From the NCBI GenBank assembly GCA_024640765.1, contig JAHEEK010000026.1:1-19281 (forward strand): 19,281 nt of DNA, given 5' to 3'. This stretch comes from Nereida sp024640765 (GTDB lineage Bacteria > Pseudomonadota > Alphaproteobacteria > Rhodobacterales > Rhodobacteraceae). Made by a program: the position numbers and the translations under genes. Shown piece after piece: positions 14,607 to 19,281 of this stretch (its first letter is position 1; each line of letters starts with the position of its first letter). The notes under the pieces were generated by a model. That model worked only from the letters and a program-made list of their open reading frames with translations, ran no database searches and was not told where the DNA came from.

Positions 14607-14626
14607 AAGGCGCAATTAGCGCTTTT
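14607..14626 (+). terminator. Small terminator-like hairpin between tmk and holB
   Basis: AAGGCGC (14607-14613), loop AATTA, GCGCTTT (14619-14625): a 7-bp stem with one G-T wobble. It begins at the first base after the tmk stop codon, and the T-run extends to 14626. It is short for a full terminator and may be a partial attenuator inside the operon. Confidence 0.35.
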
Positions 14627-14657
14627 ACCTGCCCCAGACCCGTGGCACACCTTTGCT

Positions 14658-15788
14658 ATGTCTGATCTGCCCGAACCCGACCGCATTGAAGGTGCGCCGC
14701 ATCCGCGCGAAACTACACGCCTGTTTGGGCATGGGGCGGCCGAGGCTGCGGTACTTGATGCATTCACCTCTGGGCGGCAACACCACGCGTGGATGCTGCA
14801 AGGCCCGCGCGGTACCGGCAAAGCGACATTCGCTTATCAATTCGCACGATTTCTGATCGCCACGTCCCCAACGGGAAAGCCGGATATGTTCGGCGATACG
14901 CCGGCGCCCAGCACATTGCACATTGATCCAGAGCATCCCGTTGCACGCCGAATGGCTGCCGGATCCGAAAGCGGGCTGTTCGTCTTGCGTCGCGCCGTGG
15001 ATGAGAAGGACAAAAGTAAACTTAAGACTGTAATCACTGTCGATGAAGCCCGCAGGCTTAAGGAGTTTCTGACCATGTCTGCGGCCGACGGCACACCGCG
15101 TGTTGTGATCATTGATGCGGCGGATGAAATGAATGTTCAGACCGCGAATGCCATCTTGAAGCTACTTGAGGAGCCACCCGCAAACACCACGCTTTTGCTG
15201 ATCTGCCATCAGCCCTCGCGCCTGCTGCCAACCATTAGGTCACGGTGCCGTACGCTGTCTTTCAACAGGTTATCTGCAAAGGATATGACCCAAGCCTTGG
15301 CGCAGGCGGATGTAGCACTTCCTGCGAATATGAATCACCTGAACGCACTCGCAGATGGCTCTGTTGGAGAGGCGTTAAGGCTGATCAACCTTGGCGGTCT
15401 TGATACGTATGCCCGACTGGTTGAGTTACTCCAAAACGCGCCAGGCCTTGACCGAGCTAAACTCAGCAAACTTGGCGACGGTATGATTGGGCGCGCCAAG
15501 GCACCCCAGTTTGACCTGTTTTTGAACCAGATTGACACGTTGTTGTCACGGATCGCACGTACTGGCATTGCAGGTGCACCATCCGTGGAGGCAGCACACA
15601 ACGAAGGCGCGCTGCTACAACGCCTTTGCCCCAACCAAGCTGCGGCAAAGGCATGGGCAGCACTTCACCAAGACATTGGCGCACGGCTCAGGCATGGCAA
15701 AGCAGTCAACCTTGACCCTGCGGTGTTGGTCGTTGATACGGGCCTTAAGATTGACCAAGAAGCCGCCAAATGGGCCGCAAGAAGGTAG
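14658..15788 (+). CDS. holB: DNA polymerase III subunit delta'
   Basis: Stator subunit of the clamp loader that opens and places the beta clamp on DNA. It is 376 aa. The N-terminal clamp-loader ATPase-like module begins with RLFGHGAAEAAVLDAF and contains P-loop-like GPRGTGKATFAYQFARFL. The sensor region VITVDEARRLKEFLTMSAADGTPRVVIIDAADEMNVQTANAILKLLEEPPANTTLLLICHQPSRLLPTIRSRCRTLSF includes the SRC motif characteristic of clamp-loader subunits. The four-cysteine zinc module of many homologues is not visible between the P-loop and the sensor. No good Shine-Dalgarno precedes the ATG. It is followed after 5 bases by the TatD gene. Confidence 0.93.
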   Translation: MSDLPEPDRIEGAPHPRETTRLFGHGAAEAAVLDAFTSGRQHHAWMLQGPRGTGKATFAYQFARFLIATSPTGKPDMFGDTPAPSTLHIDPEHPVARRMAAGSESGLFVLRRAVDEKDKSKLKTVITVDEARRLKEFLTMSAADGTPRVVIIDAADEMNVQTANAILKLLEEPPANTTLLLICHQPSRLLPTIRSRCRTLSFNRLSAKDMTQALAQADVALPANMNHLNALADGSVGEALRLINLGGLDTYARLVELLQNAPGLDRAKLSKLGDGMIGRAKAPQFDLFLNQIDTLLSRIARTGIAGAPSVEAAHNEGALLQRLCPNQAAAKAWAALHQDIGARLRHGKAVNLDPAVLVVDTGLKIDQEAAKWAARR

Positions 15789-15793
15789 CAACC

Positions 15794-16567
15794 ATGATAG
15801 TCGACAGCCACTGCCACCTCGATTTTCCAGACTTTGACGAAGAACGCGCAGATATCGTGGCGCGGGCCGTTGAGGCCGGTGTGGGCAAAATGGTAACGAT
15901 CTGCACAAAGTTGAAGAACGAGCCACAAGTACGCAAAATCGCTGAAGAATTTCAACCTGTCTACTATGCGGCGGGTACGCACCCAATGTCTGCAGCGGAT
16001 GAGCCGATGGCCACTGTGAAACAGCTCGTTGCCCTTGCGCAGCACCCCAAGTTTGTAGGCATCGGTGAGACCGGTCTAGACTATCACTATACGGCCGACA
16101 GCGCTGAGGTACAAAAAACCTCCCTCGCCGTACATATCGATGCCGCCCGCGAAACAGGGTTGCCGCTGATCATCCATTCTCGCGCGGCAGATGAGGACAT
16201 GGCAGATATTCTTGAGGCGGCCTACGCCAAGGGTCCGTTTGAATGTGTCATGCATTGCTTCTCAAGTGGGCCAGAACTGGCGCGCCATACTCTCGATCTG
16301 GGATTTTATCTGTCCATGTCGGGCATCGCGACATTCCCTAAATCGCAAGAAGTGCGCGACATCTTTGCCGCTGCTCCACTGGACCGTGTCTTGGTGGAAA
16401 CAGACAGCCCGTATTTGGCACCAAAGCCGTTTCGCGGCAAACGGAATGAACCCGCCTACACTGCCCACACCGCGGCAGTTGGCGCAGAGGTCTTCGGCAT
16501 ATCGCTTGATGATTTCGCCAAAGCGACCACAGACAACTTTCATCGCCTCTTCTCAAAGGCCGCCTGA
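15794..16567 (+). CDS. TatD-family metal-dependent hydrolase/nuclease
   Basis: A 257-aa TIM-barrel metal-dependent enzyme of the TatD family. Characterised members are 3'-5' exonucleases or deoxyribonucleases involved in DNA repair. The start ATG at 15794 gives MIVDSHCHLDF with the metal-binding His-x-His, and AAGAAGG lies 8 bases upstream. An in-frame codon at 15770 is inside holB and is rejected. Other family motifs are AGTHPMSA, VGIGETGLDYHY (metal-bridging Glu), PLIIHSRAADED, CVMHCFSSGPELARHTLDLGFYLSMSGIATF, and LVETDSPYLAPKPFRGKRNEPAY with its catalytic Asp. It is followed with no gap by the MBL hydrolase gene. In related genomes this gene sits with tmk and holB, which fits a DNA-maintenance role. 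Confidence 0.93.
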   Translation: MIVDSHCHLDFPDFDEERADIVARAVEAGVGKMVTICTKLKNEPQVRKIAEEFQPVYYAAGTHPMSAADEPMATVKQLVALAQHPKFVGIGETGLDYHYTADSAEVQKTSLAVHIDAARETGLPLIIHSRAADEDMADILEAAYAKGPFECVMHCFSSGPELARHTLDLGFYLSMSGIATFPKSQEVRDIFAAAPLDRVLVETDSPYLAPKPFRGKRNEPAYTAHTAAVGAEVFGISLDDFAKATTDNFHRLFSKAA

Positions 16568-17371
16568 ATGGAGCGGGTGTTTACCATACTCGGTTGCGGC
16601 TCATCGGGAGGCGTTCCGCGATTGGGGCCCAACGGCGGAAACTGGGGGGCGTGCGATCGAGGTAATCCCAAAAACAGGCGTCGCCGCTGTGCGCTACTTA
16701 TTGAGCAGCGCACAGATGAAGGCACCACTACAGTCCTGATCGATACCGGACCCGATATGCGCAGCCAGTTGCTTGATGCGGGTGTCGGCGCGTTGGATGC
16801 GGTTGTCTACACCCACAGCCACGCAGATCATGTCCACGGCATCGATGACCTGCGCCAAATCGTCTACAATATGCGTAGCCGCCTTGATGTTTATGCTGAC
16901 GGCGACACGACAAACGACCTCATCTCACGGTTTGGATACGCCTTTGTCCAGCCTGCTGGATCAAGCTATCCGCCTATTTTGAACCTCAACGAAATCAATG
17001 GCGATGTTACTGTGTCGGCCGATGGCGGCGAAATCATTCTATCGCCAATTCGCGTGACGCATGGCTCTATCGAGGCGCTTGGCTTTCGAATTGGAAACGT
17101 GGCCTATATGCCTGATGTGTCCAGCATGGGTGAAGACGGTTTTGCGATGCTTCACAACCTTGAATACTTCATTCTTGATGCCCTGCGCTATGAACCGCAT
17201 CAGACACACCTGAATGTTCATAAAGCACTTGAATGGGTGGATCGCCTGAGACCATACAAAGCGGTGCTGACCAACATGCATCTCGATCTTGACTACGACA
17301 CACTCAACCGTGAAACCCCTGATCACGTCACACCGGCTTTCGACGGGATGCAGATAAAAGTTCAGCTCTAG
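16568..17371 (+). CDS. MBL-fold metallo-hydrolase (PhnP-like)
   Basis: A 267-aa metallo-beta-lactamase-fold hydrolase. The N-terminus FTILGCGSSGGVPRLGPNGGNWGACDRGNPKNRRRRCALLIE matches the PhnP-like group. The metal-binding signature is THSHADHVHGIDD. Later ligands are plausibly His in RVTHGSIEALGF, Asp in YMPDVSSMG, and His in LTNMHLDLDYDTL. PhnP itself is a cyclic-phosphodiesterase of phosphonate metabolism, but no phn genes are present here, so that substrate should not be assumed. The ATG directly abuts the TatD stop codon (TGA-ATG), indicating translational coupling. The pairing with a TatD nuclease suggests nucleotide or nucleic acid phosphodiester substrates (inference). Confidence 0.9.
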   Translation: MERVFTILGCGSSGGVPRLGPNGGNWGACDRGNPKNRRRRCALLIEQRTDEGTTTVLIDTGPDMRSQLLDAGVGALDAVVYTHSHADHVHGIDDLRQIVYNMRSRLDVYADGDTTNDLISRFGYAFVQPAGSSYPPILNLNEINGDVTVSADGGEIILSPIRVTHGSIEALGFRIGNVAYMPDVSSMGEDGFAMLHNLEYFILDALRYEPHQTHLNVHKALEWVDRLRPYKAVLTNMHLDLDYDTLNRETPDHVTPAFDGMQIKVQL

Positions 17372-17381
17372 CTTTCTTTTG

Positions 17382-17405
17382 TTTTCAAATATCCCCGCCG
17401 GAGGC
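17382..17405. repeat. Roseobacter-type intergenic GC motif
   Basis: A TTTTCAAAT stretch runs into ATCCCCGCCGGAGGC between the MBL hydrolase and the AEC transporter. From memory this CCTCCGGCGGGG-ATATTT-like string recurs in intergenic regions across Rhodobacteraceae genomes. Only one copy is seen here, so repetitiveness cannot be shown from this window. The GGAGG inside it is 33 bases from the next ATG, too far to be its ribosome-binding site. Confidence 0.35.
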
Positions 17406-17437
17406 CCGCGACGCTGCTCACCCACCCCGGACCCGCC

Positions 17438-18367
17438 ATGCAAGCTCTGATTGACGTCATTATTCCTGTCTTTTTGTTGGTCGGTTTCGGCTATGCCGCC
17501 TCATGGGGTGGGTTGTTTAAGGCAGAATATGTTGACGGGCTGATGAAGTTTGCCCAAGGATTTGCGATCCCGTGCTTGCTGTTTTCAGCCATCGCTAACC
17601 TCGATCTTGGCCAGTCCTTCAACTGGCCCATTCTGCTTAGCTTTTATTCAGGCGCATTTGTGTGTTTCGCTTTGGGTCTGATCGGTGCCAGAGTGCTGTT
17701 CAAACGCGATTGGGAAGACGCAGTTGCCATCGGGTTTGTGGCGCTCTTTTCAAACTCCGTACTCCTTGGTCTGCCAATCACCGAGCGCGCTTTTGGGTCC
17801 GAGGCCCTAACCGGCAACTACGCCATCATCGCTATTCACGCACCACTTAATCTAAGCATTGGTATCATCGGGATGGAGCTTGCCAAAGCCCACGGCGCGC
17901 CTGCCCGTGACGTTGCGCGCACCATATTTACCTCTACGATCAAAAACTCACTGATCATCGGCATTTCACTTGGCTTTATCGTGAACTTCACCGGATTGAC
18001 CGTGCCGAGTGTGCTGCAAGACGCAATTGATTTGATGATCCGCGCCGCCCTGCCTGCCGCACTTTTCGGACTTGGCGGCGTGTTGCACCGCTATAAACCC
18101 GAAGGTGATATGACTACGGTGCTTTACGTTGTCGCCCTGTCGTTGGTGGTCCATCCAGTGATCGTTTACAGCGTTGGGCAACTGGTAGATTTGTCTACCT
18201 TCGAGATGCGCTCGGCGATCATTACAGCCGCCTCTGCGCCCGGTATCAACGCTTACTTATTTGCAAACATGTACGGGCGCGCAAAACGTGTAGCCGCCAC
18301 ATCCGTCCTTTTGGGCACTGCAGCGAACATGGGGGCTATCTGGCTCTGGTTGTTGATTTTGTCGTGA
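17438..18367 (+). CDS. AEC-family (auxin efflux carrier type) transporter
   Basis: A 309-aa integral membrane protein with about ten hydrophobic segments spread along its length, normal for bacterial AEC permeases. The N-terminal IIPVFLLVGFGYAASWGGLF and FAIPCLLFSAIANLDL segments are typical. The middle has FSNSVLLGLPITERAFG, and the second half repeats the fold (TSTIKNSLIIGISLGFIVNFTGLTVP, AALPAALFGLGGVL). The C-terminus holds ASAPGINAYLFANMYGRAKRVAATSVLLGTAANM. Family members export or exchange dicarboxylates, amino acids or other organic anions; the substrate here is unknown. No strong Shine-Dalgarno is visible. Its stop lies only 7 bases from the end of the convergent truncated integrase, so the mobile-DNA boundary touches this gene, but the protein appears complete. 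Confidence 0.88.
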   Translation: MQALIDVIIPVFLLVGFGYAASWGGLFKAEYVDGLMKFAQGFAIPCLLFSAIANLDLGQSFNWPILLSFYSGAFVCFALGLIGARVLFKRDWEDAVAIGFVALFSNSVLLGLPITERAFGSEALTGNYAIIAIHAPLNLSIGIIGMELAKAHGAPARDVARTIFTSTIKNSLIIGISLGFIVNFTGLTVPSVLQDAIDLMIRAALPAALFGLGGVLHRYKPEGDMTTVLYVVALSLVVHPVIVYSVGQLVDLSTFEMRSAIITAASAPGINAYLFANMYGRAKRVAATSVLLGTAANMGAIWLWLLILS

Positions 18368-19160
18368 CGCTTAATCAAGCTAAATCCTCAACTCTCATGC
18401 CTACGATCTCAGCTAAACGACACCCAGTCTCCCCTAGAATAGGGAACAGCAGTTGTACGTTAGAAGATGATGAAAGTGCTTGCCTGTAGCCGTCCAAAAG
18501 TTGCTCATCCGTAAACGACCCCCTTTTGACAACATCACTCACCTCTCTCGGTATTATCACACGGGTCCAAGGATTACGTCTTTCCACATCCAACTCAGCA
18601 TATGAGTAGTTGAAGATTGCACTGAGACTGTTGAGCCTACGCCTTACTGTAGCAGTCTTAACTTCCCTATGCTTCATGTAGCTCAAGAAAGCTCTAACAT
18701 CTTGTCGGGTGTAGTCAGACACATCTCTATTACCTGCTACAGAAATAAGAGCAGCAACCGACAGCCGCACAGGCTTCTCAGATATATCTCTAAGTGACAG
18801 GTATCCATCCATCATGTCTGACAACAAAGTAGTCTTAGGATTTGTTAGGGTTTTTGCTGCTGCTCTATAATTTAGCTTAGAACCAGACCTAAAGCAGCTG
18901 TATATAAAGGGTGTAAGCCGATGGACTAGCTGCTCTACATCCTCAGGCTTAATAAAACTGGACCTAGCCTCACTCACATCACCGAGCTTAAAACGAATGA
19001 ATTGACCATGCGAAGCAACATAATCTTTAGGAACCCTTAGATTATAATAGTATGAACCGTTACGAACTAATGTGTTTTCAATTGTGTGCATATGGATGCC
19101 TCTCAAAGCTGTTAAACCGAGAGAAATAAAAGCAAAGTCAATAAGTTATCTGAAAAAGCA
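18368..19160. mobile_element. Remnant of an integrative element at tRNA-Leu(GAG)
   Basis: This segment between the AEC gene and the tRNA holds only a truncated tyrosine recombinase. By eye it is clearly AT-richer than the flanks. The recombinase lies directly downstream of the tRNA 3' end in the same orientation, the usual arrangement for elements inserted at tRNA genes. The rest of the element is absent. I find no second copy of the tRNA 3' end within the window, so the far boundary was probably lost with the deletion. Confidence 0.5.
18375..19091 (-). pseudogene. Truncated tyrosine recombinase/integrase
   Basis: A 238-aa N-terminal fragment of a phage-type integrase. Residues about 1-40 (LVRNGSYYYNLRVPKDYV) resemble the DUF6538 head found on many integrases. 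Residues about 85-170 are a core-binding domain (DYTRQDVRAFLSYMKHREVKTATVRRRLNSLSAIFNYSYAE). The catalytic domain starts near 180 and carries the first catalytic arginine, Arg225, in GETGCRLAEIVGMRVEDL. A TGA comes one residue later. The downstream sequence is the reverse strand of the AEC gene, so the Lys, His-x-x-Arg and Tyr residues are missing and recombination activity is impossible. GAGAGG lies 7 bases before the ATG at 19091; a TTG at 19106 would include it and is rejected. AT-richer codon use than its neighbours indicates horizontal origin. Confidence 0.85.
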
Positions 19161-19247
19161 TGGTGCGGTCGGGGGGACTCGAACCCCCACGAGTGTTACC
19201 TCACAGCGACCTCAACGCTGCGCGTCTACCAATTCCGCCACGACCGC
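19161..19247 (-). tRNA. tRNA-Leu (anticodon GAG)
   Basis: Read on the minus strand, 87 bases including the encoded CCA. The acceptor GCGGTCG pairs with CGACCGC, then discriminator A and CCA. The anticodon arm CAGCG-TTGAGGT-CGCTG gives GAG. A long variable arm (TGAGGTAACACTCG region) and the T arm GGGGG-TTCGAGT-CCCCC confirm a class II leucine tRNA. The 3' end faces the truncated integrase and is the likely attachment site. Confidence 0.96.
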
Positions 19248-19281
19248 ATGTTCATGTGCTTGGTATGAGCGCGGCTTAGAC

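Noticed and set aside
14658..15788. Missing zinc-binding cysteines in HolB as a sign of decay
   Set aside because: The P-loop region, SRC motif and length are intact; many delta' subunits lack the zinc module.
18368..18400. Search for a second tRNA-Leu 3'-end copy (att repeat) at the AEC-integrase junction
   Set aside because: No stretch matching the tRNA T-arm or acceptor end is found there.
1..19281. CRISPR arrays, insertion sequences, rRNA, prophage or defence operons
   Set aside because: No regularly spaced repeats, transposase frames or rRNA-like stretches were seen; the only mobile trace is the integrase fragment.

Overview
The window looks like a chromosomal segment of an alphaproteobacterium of the Roseobacter group (Rhodobacteraceae). 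The evidence is moderate GC with GC-rich third positions, an NDUFA12-type Complex I accessory protein, a BCCP of the EAMKTMN type, a gene order of the kind found in this family (accB-accC-aat-DUF2155-mlaD-NDUFA12; dac-tmk-holB-tatD-MBL hydrolase), and a CtrA-type TTAA-N7-TTAAC site. The assignment comes from reading the sequence, not from a database search.

Layout. (1) 1-3684: the tail of an upstream gene, two ATP-binding subunits of a branched-chain-amino-acid-type (HAAT) ABC importer, then acetyl-CoA synthetase (acs). A perfect 14-bp inverted repeat separates importer and acs, and a terminator-like hairpin follows acs. (2) 3834-5691: accB and accC, the biotin carrier and biotin carboxylase of acetyl-CoA carboxylase. 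Together with acs this gives an acetate -> acetyl-CoA -> malonyl-CoA series. A strong terminator follows. (3) 5787-7640: aat on +, meeting a minus-strand group (NDUFA12-like, MlaD-like, DUF2155) whose last gene overlaps the 3' end of aat. (4) 7734-10190, minus strand: clpP, then a terminator-like hairpin and a CtrA-like site, then clpX, whose stop overlaps the start of a RidA-family gene. (5) 10311-11534: a photolyase/cryptochrome-like flavoprotein whose two domains are in swapped order. (6) tRNA-Ser(TGA) on the minus strand. (7) 11937-17371: envelope and replication genes on +: SPOR lipoprotein, D,D-carboxypeptidase, tmk, holB, TatD-type nuclease, MBL hydrolase. An AEC-type transporter follows. 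(8) 18368-19160: an AT-richer remnant, a tyrosine recombinase cut off just after its first catalytic arginine, lying directly downstream of tRNA-Leu(GAG). This is the only mobile DNA seen.

Most of the window is conserved housekeeping. The points that stand out are the domain-permuted photolyase-like protein, the integrase stub at tRNA-Leu, the CtrA-like box between clpP and clpX (ClpXP degrades CtrA in Caulobacter), a RidA protein lacking the usual catalytic arginine position and translationally coupled to clpX, and a degenerate ABC signature motif in the LivG-like ATPase. I see no CRISPR array, complete insertion sequence, rRNA or complete defence system.
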